NCBI GenBank assembly: GCA_021401465.1
Contig: JADDMT010000009.1
Coordinates: 62,001 to 126,000 of the forward strand
DNA length: 64,000 bases
Direction of reading: 5' to 3'
Origin: Teratosphaeria epicoccoides
Taxonomy: Eukaryota > Ascomycota > Dothideomycetes > Mycosphaerellales > Teratosphaeriaceae
Program-made: the position numbers and the translations under genes
Part shown: positions 22,883 to 33,072 of the stretch, in pieces
Numbering within the stretch: position 1 is the first letter of the stretch
Layout: the number at the start of each line of letters is the position of its first letter
Notes under the pieces: generated by a model
The model's database searches: none
What the model saw: only the letters and a program-made list of their open reading frames with translations
Told to the model about the DNA's origin: nothing

Positions 22883-25800
22883 ATGGCGCCAGTCAAGAGG
22901 AAGGCTGTTACGGATGAGCGCCCAGCGAAGAAGGCGAAAGCTACACAAGGTGACGGAGCATCGAAACCCGCAAAATCCTCGAAAAAAGCGTCCCGAGATG
23001 GCGAGTCAAGCAGACGCAAACCTGTAGTACAATCAATACTACAACAAGAAGAGCGCGCGTTTCCCAGAGGCGGCGCAAGTGTTTTGACACCTCTCGAACA
23101 GAAGCAGATCAAAGCGCAGGCCGAACGCGATGTCCTCTTTGAGCAGCAGACCGGCCAGAAAGCTCCAGCACATCCAGACGAAAATGGCGATCTGTTTGAC
23201 GATGATCAAGCTAGTGCCGCACATGCTAAGAAGCAGCGCAAGCCGAATCGAGATGGGGAGAAGAAGGAGGTCAAGGCGGGCATCAAGATTTCTGGGCTGA
23301 GCTACAAGAGTTTGGTGGTTGGCAGCTCGGTGCTAGGCTATGTGACCGCGATAACGAACAAGGATGTTGCGCTGGCTTTGCCAAATAACTTGACGGGATA
23401 TGTGCCGATCACAGCGGTGTCGGAATTGTTGAACAACCGCATTGAGAAGTTGTTGGCAGACGACGCGCCAGATGAGCAAGAAGAAGAGGTTGAGGACGTA
23501 GATCTGAAGTCGCTGTTTCATATCGGACAGTGGCTGCGAGCGACGGTGACGGCCACGGGATCCGAGGAAGGCGGAAAGAGCAAGAGACATATCGAGCTGT
23601 CAGTCGACCCGCGACAAGTCAACGCCGGGCTAGATTCAGCAACCACAATCGTGAGCAGTATGGTTCAAGCAGCCGTCCGCAGCGTCGAGGATCATGGTGT
23701 CAGCATGGACCTGGGGCTGGCTGGTGTCAAAGGCTTCGCCAGTAAGAAGGAGCTGGGTGCGGGTTTTGAGTTTGACAAGATGCAAGAAGGTCAAGTTCTC
23801 CTTTGTTTAGTCATTGAGAAGGGCGGCGATGGCAAAGTGTTGAAGTTGTCGCCGGATGCTGCCAAATTCTCGGCCACTGCCAACAATGACAATAGCAATA
23901 CCGGAACAACGGTGGATGAGGCGCCTACGATCGACTCGTTCCTACCCGGCACAGCTGTTCAGATCCTAGTTACGGAATCTGGAATCGGCGGTGTTGCCGG
24001 CTTAATCATGGGTATGGTCAACGTCACAGCGGACATTGTGCACTCTGGTGCCGGTCAAAAAGATGTCGACATGAGCAGGAAGTATAAGATTGGTTCAAAA
24101 TCCAAGGGACGCATTATCTGGACTCTGCTGAACGATAATGGCGGCAAGCGCATTGGTGTAAGCTTTCTGGATCATCTCCTCGTGCTCCCGCCACCTAGTG
24201 CTAAACTCGCCAAAGAAGCCAGTACTACGTTGAGGACGCTGGCGACAAGTTTTGAGAAGCGTCTGCCTACGAGCTCAATCATTAACGACGCGAAAGTCAC
24301 ATATGTACTGCCAGAGCGTGGTCTCTTCCTGGCGCTCCCGTCCTCTACAGGGGAGCTGAGATATGCTTTTGCCCATATATCGCAGATCTCAGACACTCGA
24401 ATCGATGTTCTGACATCATCTTCCGGGCCGCACAAGCTGGACTCCGACCACAAAATTCGCATCATCTCTTACAACCCTTTGGATGATGTTTACTACGTCT
24501 CATTGAAGAAGAGCATTCTGGAGCAGACATACTTGCGTCTTGAGGATTTGTCGGTTGGCGAGATCGTGAACGGCAAGGTCGAGAGGCTAATTCTGGGCGG
24601 CAAGACAGGCATCACGGGTGTGCTCGTCAAGCTGAGCGAGAGCATTACTGGGCTGGTGCCTGAGGCGCATCTGAGCGATGTTCAACTGCAGCATCCTGAG
24701 CGAAAGTTCCGCGAAGGATACCCTGTCAAGGCTCGCGTGCTGTCTATCGATCTGGAAAAGCGGCATTTGCGACTCACGTTGAAGAAGTCTCTGGTTAACG
24801 CAGAGGATGACGCGGTCGTTTGGAGTTCGTACGAGGGCTTGGAGCCCGGTATGGAGAGTAAGGGCACAATCGTGAATCTCTTGCCCAATGGCGCCGCGGT
24901 GCAATTCTTCGGTCCCGTGCGCGCGTGGTTGCCTGCCGCTGAGATGAGTGAAGGCTTTATCGAGAGGCCAGACCAACATTTTCGAATCGGCCAGACGGTC
25001 AATGTACGCATCGTTTCTGTAGAGGCCGAATCGAAAGAGATGAAGGTGTCTTGCAAAGCTGCTGGCGCGGGCTTTGATGAGCAGGCCCAGACTGCATGGG
25101 ATGCCATCGAAGGTGGACAGATTGTAAGTGGCACGGTGACTGAGAGGGGTGGCGAGAGCGTGACTCTGGATCTGGAGAACGGGCTTCGAGGCTCCATTAG
25201 ACTTGGTCATCTGGCTGATGGCTCCGACCTGAAGAAAGCGGAAGGCGCTCTTAAGCGCATTCGTGTCGGGCAGAAGTTGACAGACCTAGTCGTACTGGGA
25301 AAGCTTGAGCGCAGCCGACAAGTGCTGCTCACCAATAAGCCAGTGTTGGTGCAAGTAGCCAAGGACGCGTCGATTATTAAATCTTTCGAAGACATCAAAC
25401 AAGGCGCGAAAGTCCGTGGGTTTGTGCGCAATGTCACGTCTGAGGGCGTCTATGTCGAATTTGCGAATAGCTTGGTTGGACTGGTCCCAAAAAGCCAGGT
25501 TGGCGCCGATATTGTGGGAAAAGCTGCTTTCGGTTTGCTGAAGGATATGACTGTCCACGCGTGGGTCCTGTCCATCGACTCTGCGCGTGAGCGCTTTACG
25601 TTGAGCATGCGAGAGCGGAAAGACACGAATGACAGTGCTGCGGCAAAGCACGCGGCAACAGTTGGAACTGCTTATTTCTTAGGTCAAAGCGTCAAAGCCA
25701 GCATTGCTTCTGTCAAGGCGACGCAATTGAACATTCGTTTGCCAGATGGATCGCAAGGCAGGATAGACGTCAGCGAAGTCTTCGAGGACTGGGACGACAT

Positions 25801-28339
25801 AAAGAACAAGAAGGCGCCGCTACAGAAGTTCGGGCCCAACAATGAGGTGAAAGCCAAAGTCTTGGGTATCCACGATGCTCGCAACCACAGATTCTTGCCG
25901 ATCAGTCATCGCAGTAACAAGACCTCGGTTTTTGAGTTGACTGCGAAGCCATCGAGACTTGAGAACGGCAGCGAAGATCTACTGAACATCAGTTCTGTTA
26001 AGCAGGGTGAGCAGTATCTCGCATTCGTCAACAATCATGCTCAGAATTGCGTTTGGGTGAGTCTGAGTCCGAATGTCCGTGGCCGGATCTCCTTGATGGA
26101 CTTGAGCGATGACGCTGGAGCACTGCAAAACTTACCGAAGAACTTTCCAATTGGCTCAGTGCATAAGGTGACTGTGAAGGCTCTCGACCTGACGACCGGA
26201 CGCTTGGACTTGACGGTCAAGTGTGGTGCAGATGGAAAAGTCCAGCAGCCGCTGACCCTAAAGGACGTCTCGGCTGGTCAAGTCTTGCCTGGGCGAGTCA
26301 CCAAGATCACCGAGCGCTCAGTCACTATCCAGCTGAGCGATGCGCTAGCTGCGCCAGTCCCGCTCATCGAATGGTCTGATGACTATGACCAAGTCAACCT
26401 CAACCAGTATAACAAGAATGATATCGTCCGTGTCTGCGTGCTGGCTGTCGATGCGCCGCACAAGAAGCTTTATTTGTCACTAAGGCCTAGCAAGGTCTTA
26501 TCGAGTTCATTGCCAGTGAAGGACAAGCAGATTGCTTCTTACGATCGGCTTCAGGCTGGACAGCTCGTGCGTGGCTTCGTCAAGCATGTAGGTGAGAAAG
26601 GCGTGATCGTCTCACTTAGCGCCACCGTGGATGTCTTCGTCCGCGTCGCGGATCTTAGCGACAAATACATCAAGGACTGGAAGACAATTGTGGAGGTCGA
26701 CCAGCTTGTCGCTGGCAGGATTTTGTCAGTCGACGCTGCTGCCGAACATGCCAACCTGAGCTTAAAAAGGTCGCATACTGATGCCAACTATGTGCCTCCT
26801 GTTACCATCAGGGATCTGGAAGTCGGCATGGTGGTTACTGGTAAAGTCAGGAAGGTTGAGGATTTCGGTGCGTTCGTCGATATCGATAACACGCAGCCGA
26901 AGCTTTCCGGGCTGTGCCACAGGAGTGAGGTCGCTAGCAAGCGCGTTGAAGATGTGCGGAAGCTGTACAGCGAAGGTGACGTGGTAAAAGCGAAGATCTT
27001 GGCTGTTGATCCGAATAGAAGGAAGATCAGCTTGGGCTTGAAAGCTAGCTATTTCACTGATGAGGAAGATATTGAAGAGAATTATGAAGACGTGGGTGAT
27101 GACGCTGGAGTAGAGCTCGGTGTTGGGAGTCAAGACGACGATGAAGAGCAAAGTTTACAAGGCGGCGGCGTGGATCTCGCAGACCTGCAAGAGCTTGAGG
27201 ACGAGAGCCAGGCCGAAAGCGGTGCTAGAAACGCTGACGAGATGGATGTTGACGACGAAGACGAGCCACAGTCAGCCAAAGCCAGTGGTCTCAGGACCAG
27301 CGGCTTTGACTGGAATGGGGACGCCTTCGCGTCGGCAGACAAAGGCGCAACGTCCGAGTCCGAAGTAGAGACCACGTCCACCAAGAAGCGCAAGCGTAAT
27401 AAGCCTGAGGTCAAAGTCGACTTGACTGGCGATCTTGACAAGAATGGGCCGCAGAGTGTGTCCGACTTCGAGCGCCTGCTCCTTGGCTCACCAAACGACA
27501 GCCAGCTTTGGATACAGTATATGGCATTCCAGCTTCAGCTCTCCGAACTACAGAAAGCCCGTGACCTCGCAGAACGTGCTCTGCGCAGCATCCACATCCG
27601 TGAGACTGACGAGAAAATGAACGTCTGGATCGCGTGGCTCAACTTGGAAGTCGAGTATGGTGATGATGAGCGGGTTGAGGAGGTCTTCAGACAAGCTTGT
27701 CAGGTCCAGGACAGCTTGACCATGCATGAGCGATTGGCATCTATCTATATCGACTCTGGGAAGCACGACAAGGTGGATGGCATTTTTGAGCGGATTGTGG
27801 GTAACAAGGCGTTCAGAGCTAGTCCAGATGTGTGGCTCAAGTATTCTAGCTTCTTGTTTGACAAGATGAGAGATGCGGCTAAGGCGCGCTCACTGCTCTC
27901 ACGAGCTCTGCAGTCCGTGCCAAGCAACGAACACCGTCTTCTCACTGCCAAGTTCGCAGCCCTGGAGTTCAGATCCTGGAATGGCGATGCCGAACGCGGT
28001 CGTACGATCTTCGAGAGCCTGGTATCTGAATGGCCGAAGTGGAGCAGCGGATGGGATATGTGGGTTGACCTTGAGCAGTCTCGCTTCACGTCTTTGTCGG
28101 ATGAGCAGCCCGTGCAGCGCAAGAAGGCCAAGAAGATGGGAGGCGAGAAGAGTGAGCAGGCGGAAAAGGTGAGGGCGCTCTACGAGCGTATGGCGGCACA
28201 GAAGATGAAGAAGAGGAGGGCGAAGTTTGTGTTTAAAAAGTGGCTGGAGTTTGAAGAGAAGAAGGGGGACGAGAAGGGCGTGGATAGGGTGAAGACTTTG
28301 GCGAAGGCGTTTGTGGAGGCCCAGGCTGGGAAGGGGTAG
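22883..28339 (+). CDS. RRP5: rRNA biogenesis protein RRP5
   Basis: Single 5.46-kb exon coding 1818 residues. RRP5 is a nucleolar scaffold that binds pre-rRNA and is required for both 18S and 5.8S/25S maturation. The start is the ATG at 22883 (MAPVKRKAVTDERPAKKAK); the frame is open further upstream only from a TTG. A basic N-terminus is followed by roughly a dozen S1 RNA-binding repeats. Examples are VGSSVLGYVTAITNKDVALA (first), GQLVRGFVKHVGEKGVIVSL, and the last, best-conserved one, GMVVTGKVRKVEDFGAFVDI, ending KISLGLKASYF. An acidic linker (about 1400-1500) precedes the C-terminal HAT/Suf-like helical repeats: FERLLLGSPNDSQLWIQYMA, RALRSIHIRETDEKMNVWIA and SRALQSVPSNEHRLLTAKFA. It ends KTLAKAFVEAQAGKG. 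The length is typical of fungal RRP5, and no lesions are seen. Confidence 0.96.
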   Translation: MAPVKRKAVTDERPAKKAKATQGDGASKPAKSSKKASRDGESSRRKPVVQSILQQEERAFPRGGASVLTPLEQKQIKAQAERDVLFEQQTGQKAPAHPDENGDLFDDDQASAAHAKKQRKPNRDGEKKEVKAGIKISGLSYKSLVVGSSVLGYVTAITNKDVALALPNNLTGYVPITAVSELLNNRIEKLLADDAPDEQEEEVEDVDLKSLFHIGQWLRATVTATGSEEGGKSKRHIELSVDPRQVNAGLDSATTIVSSMVQAAVRSVEDHGVSMDLGLAGVKGFASKKELGAGFEFDKMQEGQVLLCLVIEKGGDGKVLKLSPDAAKFSATANNDNSNTGTTVDEAPTIDSFLPGTAVQILVTESGIGGVAGLIMGMVNVTADIVHSGAGQKDVDMSRKYKIGSKSKGRIIWTLLNDNGGKRIGVSFLDHLLVLPPPSAKLAKEASTTLRTLATSFEKRLPTSSIINDAKVTYVLPERGLFLALPSSTGELRYAFAHISQISDTRIDVLTSSSGPHKLDSDHKIRIISYNPLDDVYYVSLKKSILEQTYLRLEDLSVGEIVNGKVERLILGGKTGITGVLVKLSESITGLVPEAHLSDVQLQHPERKFREGYPVKARVLSIDLEKRHLRLTLKKSLVNAEDDAVVWSSYEGLEPGMESKGTIVNLLPNGAAVQFFGPVRAWLPAAEMSEGFIERPDQHFRIGQTVNVRIVSVEAESKEMKVSCKAAGAGFDEQAQTAWDAIEGGQIVSGTVTERGGESVTLDLENGLRGSIRLGHLADGSDLKKAEGALKRIRVGQKLTDLVVLGKLERSRQVLLTNKPVLVQVAKDASIIKSFEDIKQGAKVRGFVRNVTSEGVYVEFANSLVGLVPKSQVGADIVGKAAFGLLKDMTVHAWVLSIDSARERFTLSMRERKDTNDSAAAKHAATVGTAYFLGQSVKASIASVKATQLNIRLPDGSQGRIDVSEVFEDWDDIKNKKAPLQKFGPNNEVKAKVLGIHDARNHRFLPISHRSNKTSVFELTAKPSRLENGSEDLLNISSVKQGEQYLAFVNNHAQNCVWVSLSPNVRGRISLMDLSDDAGALQNLPKNFPIGSVHKVTVKALDLTTGRLDLTVKCGADGKVQQPLTLKDVSAGQVLPGRVTKITERSVTIQLSDALAAPVPLIEWSDDYDQVNLNQYNKNDIVRVCVLAVDAPHKKLYLSLRPSKVLSSSLPVKDKQIASYDRLQAGQLVRGFVKHVGEKGVIVSLSATVDVFVRVADLSDKYIKDWKTIVEVDQLVAGRILSVDAAAEHANLSLKRSHTDANYVPPVTIRDLEVGMVVTGKVRKVEDFGAFVDIDNTQPKLSGLCHRSEVASKRVEDVRKLYSEGDVVKAKILAVDPNRRKISLGLKASYFTDEEDIEENYEDVGDDAGVELGVGSQDDDEEQSLQGGGVDLADLQELEDESQAESGARNADEMDVDDEDEPQSAKASGLRTSGFDWNGDAFASADKGATSESEVETTSTKKRKRNKPEVKVDLTGDLDKNGPQSVSDFERLLLGSPNDSQLWIQYMAFQLQLSELQKARDLAERALRSIHIRETDEKMNVWIAWLNLEVEYGDDERVEEVFRQACQVQDSLTMHERLASIYIDSGKHDKVDGIFERIVGNKAFRASPDVWLKYSSFLFDKMRDAAKARSLLSRALQSVPSNEHRLLTAKFAALEFRSWNGDAERGRTIFESLVSEWPKWSSGWDMWVDLEQSRFTSLSDEQPVQRKKAKKMGGEKSEQAEKVRALYERMAAQKMKKRRAKFVFKKWLEFEEKKGDEKGVDRVKTLAKAFVEAQAGKG

Positions 28340-28576
28340 GAGGATGCATGAACGCGCTGAGGATTTGAGCAGGCACCGTTCTCATCAAGACCTGGATCAC
28401 CAGCGAGTACATATTGCAGCACTTCTCTGCTGCCTCATGTCATTCCGAAACGTGACATTATTCGCCGCGCTTCTTACAGCAGCACCAGCTGCACGAGCGT
28501 TCGAGACGAACCCTGTTCATCATTATTGCTGACCAGAACGGATATCTCTTGAGCGTTTGGAGCGGCTGCGGAGGGC

Positions 28577-28759
28577 TTTGCAGACGTCTTTGCAGAACCA
28601 TAAATAGTGAGATGTTTGAGCTCTAAGCGATTTGATTGCCATCAAATTCTGATCGTCCACTAGGCCTTGCAGACGGTCCTATCTGTCTAATAATCACGTA
28701 GAACGCGTCCTTCGTGCGATTCTCTAGTCTGCAAGCCCATCTGCAAAGGCGTCTGCAAA
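28577..28759. repeat. Nested inverted repeats of a TTTGCAGAC motif
   Basis: The left arm 28577-28596 (TTTGCAGACGTCTTTGCAGA) and right arm 28740-28759 are reverse complements at 19 of 20 positions. Each arm holds two copies of an 8-9 base motif. A third copy (CTTGCAGAC, about 28666) is mirrored by GTCTGCAAG (about 28728). The result is three forward and three reverse copies, nested symmetrically. It could be a decayed fold-back element or a set of protein-binding sites. Confidence 0.6.
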
Positions 28760-29796
28760 CCTGCCCTAGAAAACTTCAAAAAGTGTTTATTATTGGATCG
28801 CTGATGCTCGTCACCGATAGTCCACCTGAGGCATTGGCTGAATAAGCAGCCAGGTCGTTCTCGAGAGACAGTAGTAGAGAACCGCATGGATCTGACAAGC
28901 TGCTTACACGTGCTGATTGGAAAGCACGGTCACGTTCGCGCGTCGTTCCTGTTGCCAATACTGACGTTGGCAAGCGCGTCCTCATGCTTCCTGTCCGTGC
29001 ACTTCCAAATACATCCGAATGTGAAATTCCCTGCGAAGCCCGCGTTTCAAGAATGTGTCGTGACCAAGCTACCGTACGGAGTGAAGCGCGCATTCGTTGC
29101 CATTGCTGCTGTGCACGGGAGAGGAGTTCGCCGGTGAAGCACGTTCGAACAAGTTCGCAAGCCATCTGGAGTGTCGTCCGAGGTGTGGGGGTCCCAGGTC
29201 TTGGCGACAACCACAAACCTATCTGAGCTGATTTAATTACAGCCGTTTCCATGTCGCGTGGGCAGCGCTCCAGCTAGGATTACCACGGAAACGCGAATAT
29301 CTGAAGCGAGATGCGCTTTGGCGGTTTCAAATGCCGCGAACGGAACATGTGCCACATAACAACCATAACAATAACAAAGGAATTAATAAGGGATTTGCAG
29401 ATGCTCACGTGTCTTCACAATGGCGCGTAGCATGCTTGCGATGGTCGTGAGATCGACGGCGGCAGGCATATGACGCAGCAGATCGTGTGTACGCGACCCC
29501 TGTCCTCAGTGGTTCCCGCTCCATTATTCGCGCTCAGCGTGCTCTCAGCGTGGGTGGAAAACAAGCAGATCGGGCCATCCAACGAGTCCAAACAAGAGCA
29601 ATGATTTGTCCTTTGTGTCTAAGGCATATGTGTCAGTGGCGCTTACTGCCTTGGTAGTCGCAGCGTATGCACCACATGTACGTAGCGCGGCTGGCCGCTG
29701 GTTCTGATACCTTCACCATGACGTAAACCTTGAGTCTCTTCCACGAGCCTGCCCTCTTTCAGAACAGTACCAAAACCTTCTCGTGCTTCCTCATTT

Positions 29797-29840
29797 CACC
29801 CTGCACATCCTCTATCACCCTGCACATCCTCTATCACCCT
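29797..29840 (+). repeat. 19-bp tandem duplication in pyrimidine-rich promoter
   Basis: CACCCTGCACATCCTCTAT occurs twice head to tail (29797-29815 and 29816-29834), and a third copy begins (CACCCT). It lies in a CT-rich tract about 200 bp before the HAM1-like ATG. This may be a promoter element or simple slippage. Confidence 0.7.
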
Positions 29841-30032
29841 CCACAACAGTACAACTTAAGGCAATTCCAGCCACCTCAGCGCTTGCTTGCATACCGCAAT
29901 CATAATACCTTGATACCCCTTACACGGCTTGTAATACATAATCGATTCGTTTGCTAGCCGCAAACACCGTTTCAGGAGCGCTGCACCTTCTCCCAAATAC
30001 CACACACGCCTCCATCACCCTCGGTAGCAAGG

Positions 30033-33000
30033 ATGTCTGTGAACGTGCCGACTAACCAGGCCATCAAGGAAAAGGACGTCAATGGCAAGCTCCAGCTATA
30101 CGGCATATATGCTGGTACGCCTTTCGCCACCTCGACGCGTTCAAACGAATGTTTATGCTGACTTGAACTGTTTTAGCGTTCGCCAATGGCAAAGTCCCAT
30201 CGGTAGGTCATGCAACGCGTGAACGCCCTCCCCTGGTTAACAGCGTCGCAGAATAAGCAAATCGACGTTGCGCTGAACACTGTACTTGAATGGAACCAAC
30301 TGAACAGCCCGTCTAAGAAGCTTTCTGCGGAAGGCCAGGTCCTTGTGCAAGATCTGCGCAGAGTCATTGAGCAGTCAAAGATACTTCTGCTGTCAAAGAA
30401 CAGTGGAAATCTTCTACAAGACTTCATTTGGCAGACCCAGCAGATCGGCAAGGGCAATGCGAGCACACCGAACGTGCCACTTGATAAGGACACTGCGAAG
30501 CAGCACGGCAACCAAGCACTTGACGGTCTGCGCACCCTTGGTGAGCTGCTCATCACCAACGGCCAATTCCGCAAGCTCTGTACGTCTGGAAGCATTTGAT
30601 GCACAAAATCGTGCATTTGCTAATCTCTTCGTAGTGAGCGACGCTGTCGTCCTTCTCCGCGACATTGCCGGCGATGCCGCTTCCAAGGCCGCCGACAAGG
30701 TCAATCCGTCCGAGGACCAGCTCAGCAGGCTTGATCACCCAGCACCAGACAACACCTGGCACGAGAAGCCTGATCTTTCCAAGGATCACATCAGCAGCCA
30801 GATCAAGTCCAACCTGCCCATTGGCAAGAAGGACGTGCAAGACGCCGCCGGCAACGCAACCGCGGCGGCAGACCCATCTGGATCGCGCGATCCCGCCGAC
30901 GTCGCCAGCAAGGCCGCTACAGACCAGCACAAAGGCGGTGCTTCTGATGTCGACGCTGTGACCGGCGCCAAGGTTGGCGCGCAGGATCTCAAGAACAAGT
31001 TGTCTGCCGGTACCGATGAGGAGCAGAAGCAGCGAGCTCGTGAGTACCGTGAGCGGACTAACAACTACTTCAAGGAAAAGGTTCCAAAGGAAAGGCGGGA
31101 GCAAATCATCTACCGCCTGAAGAAGATGGTTGTTGAGATCCAGGGCCACCAGGATTGTAAGTGTTCTGCGGAATTCATTCTGAGCATGGCTGATCACTGA
31201 CTCTTGCGACAGACAACCAAGCGATTAACACATTGCTTCGTCTGGCCGAGGAATACACTGGCCACACCAGAAACATTGCTGGCCAGAGTCAGGACGCCGT
31301 GAAAGGTGCCCATGACCAGGACTCCCTCCAGATTGCTGAAGCTGACCTCAAGGTGCGTTCTCAACGTAGACATTCTCAATGAAGGTCGGCATGCGCTGAC
31401 CTCTATGAAGACTCTGCTTGAACGCTTTGCAAACAGTACCTCGTTCGACGATTTGTTCGACTCGATCAACCAGATTTACCGCGACGCCGACAACGATCCC
31501 GAGCTCAAGGGCTGGTTCAGGGACATTGATGGGTATATCCGCAGGTGTCTGCAAGAGCAGGGTTACATTCTCGAGGACGACTCAAACGAGCAGTGGAATA
31601 GACTATACGACCGTGGCAACTTCTTGCTTCGCGAGAAATATAGGGGCCACACCGACCGCGTGGTCGACGAGCTAAAGTTCTTGGCTGGCGAGTTCGACAG
31701 GGACCCGCAGAACAAGGCCTTTGCCGATGCCACGAACAAGCTTTTCCTGGATCTTGGCAATGACGAGAATGGCAAGCCGACCTTCAAGCCACACTTGCTC
31801 AAGGACCTTTCTGAGGTCATCATCCCTGGCTTTTTTGAGCACGTGCGATATGTCCCTATCCCACGTATCGAGGTCAGCGACAGCCAGATTGACGCCATTG
31901 TCGAGAATTTGGTGCTTGAGGGCGACAACCTTGCGCCCAACCTTTTCGAATTTGGCAGCGATAACTACTGGCGATGGGGTCGCAAGAGCATCCAGAACAA
32001 GAACAAGAACAAGGTCATGTTGTCTGTGTCTGGTATTCAGGCTGACTTGCGCGATGTCTCATATTACATCAAGAAGAAGCAAGGATTCCCATCCATCACT
32101 GACAAGGGTGTCATGGACCTCTTCCTGGGCGGCACTGGTTTCAGCTTCAAGGTGGCGATGGAAACTGCTGACAAGACCGACAAGCAGCACTTCTTTAAAA
32201 TCAACACCATCCACGTTGATGTGAAAAACTTGAACATCAAGTTGAAGCAGTCCAATCACAAGCTGCTCTTCGGCCTCTTCAAGCCGCTGTTGCTCAAGGT
32301 CATGCGCCCGATCCTGCAAAAGGTGATTGAGAAGCAGATTCGGGACAATGTCCACAAGGCAGACGCCTTCCTCTACCAGGTCAAGCGCGAGGCTGACCGT
32401 GCTGCCGAGGAGGCCAAGAGCAACCCCGACCCTGAGTATGTCCAGAACATGTACCAGCAGTACTTCACTGCGTTCCAGCAGCAGATGCAGAAGGGGAAGA
32501 AAAAGACCGAGGAGAAGACTGGCGACACGCAAGTGAACGTGGCTGTCACTCAGCACGACTCGATCTTCAAGAACATCGCTCTGCCAGGTGGCATCTCAAC
32601 CAAGGCCACTGAGTACAAGGAGCTTGCCGCTAAGGGTGAGAAGTGGGAGTCGCCTGTTTTCAGCATTGGCTCTGCTAAGGAGACGACCAACTTGCCTTCG
32701 GTCTCGCACCCACAGCGCAAGAGGCACGAGGTCTCGGGCATAAAGGGTGCCTCCAGTGGCAACGTCGGCACCGCTGGCCTCGTCGGCACCGCTGGCCTCA
32801 CCGGTAACGCCAGCAGCCCTGGCACCCCCGGCCTCGCAGGTACCTCCGGCCTTACTGGCGCTTCGGGCAGCGCAATGGCTGGTGCAAATGGCGGCTTCTC
32901 GAATCAAGTCAACGACGCTTTCGACAGCACCACCGCTGACGGCACCTCTGGTGGTCTTGCTGGCGGTCTCCTCAGCAACAACGCAGTCGGCTCAGGTACA

Positions 33001-33072
33001 TCGGCCCCAAGCTCCACTAACACTCACACCACTCTTGGCTCAAACAACCCAGTCTTTCAAGGCAGAGTCTAG
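30033..33072 (+). CDS. HAM1-like protein (HAM1_N/HAM1_C, former DUF5923/DUF4449)
   Basis: Six-exon model: 30033-30114, 30177-30202, 30252-30579, 30635-31156, 31213-31352 and 31411-33072, giving 919 residues. All joins keep the frame and all introns are GT-AG (47-62 nt), with branch-like sites such as GCTGAC before 31410. The N-terminus runs MSVNVPTNQAIKEKDVNGKL, then QLYGIYAAFANGKVPSNKQI, the opening of the HAM1-like N domain. LLQDFIWQTQQIGKGNAST and VVLLRDIAGDAASKAADKVN follow. The C domain includes ERFANSTSFDDLFDSINQIY, the amphipathic GLFKPLLLKVMRPILQKVIE-like helix (written in the protein as LFGLFKPLLLKVM), and DTQVNVAVTQHDSIF. The tail (about 790-880) is rich in Gly-Thr-Ala-Leu repeats. 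The S. pombe relative is uncharacterised. The function is unknown; the amphipathic core suggests membrane or lipid association, which is inference. This gene is easily split in automatic annotation because of its 26-nt second exon. Confidence 0.88.

Larger units (their letters stand above)
28340..30032. other. Intergenic region, promoter side of HAM1-like gene
   Basis: No gene recognised in about 1.7 kb. It contains the inverted-repeat cluster at 28577-28759 and a pyrimidine-rich stretch with a perfect tandem duplication just before the HAM1-like start. Other frames are short. Confidence 0.5.

Noticed and set aside
31306..31410. Longer single-frame start for the last HAM1-like exon
   Set aside because: It reads through an intron (31353-31410); the spliced form matches the family join LK|TLLERFANSTS.
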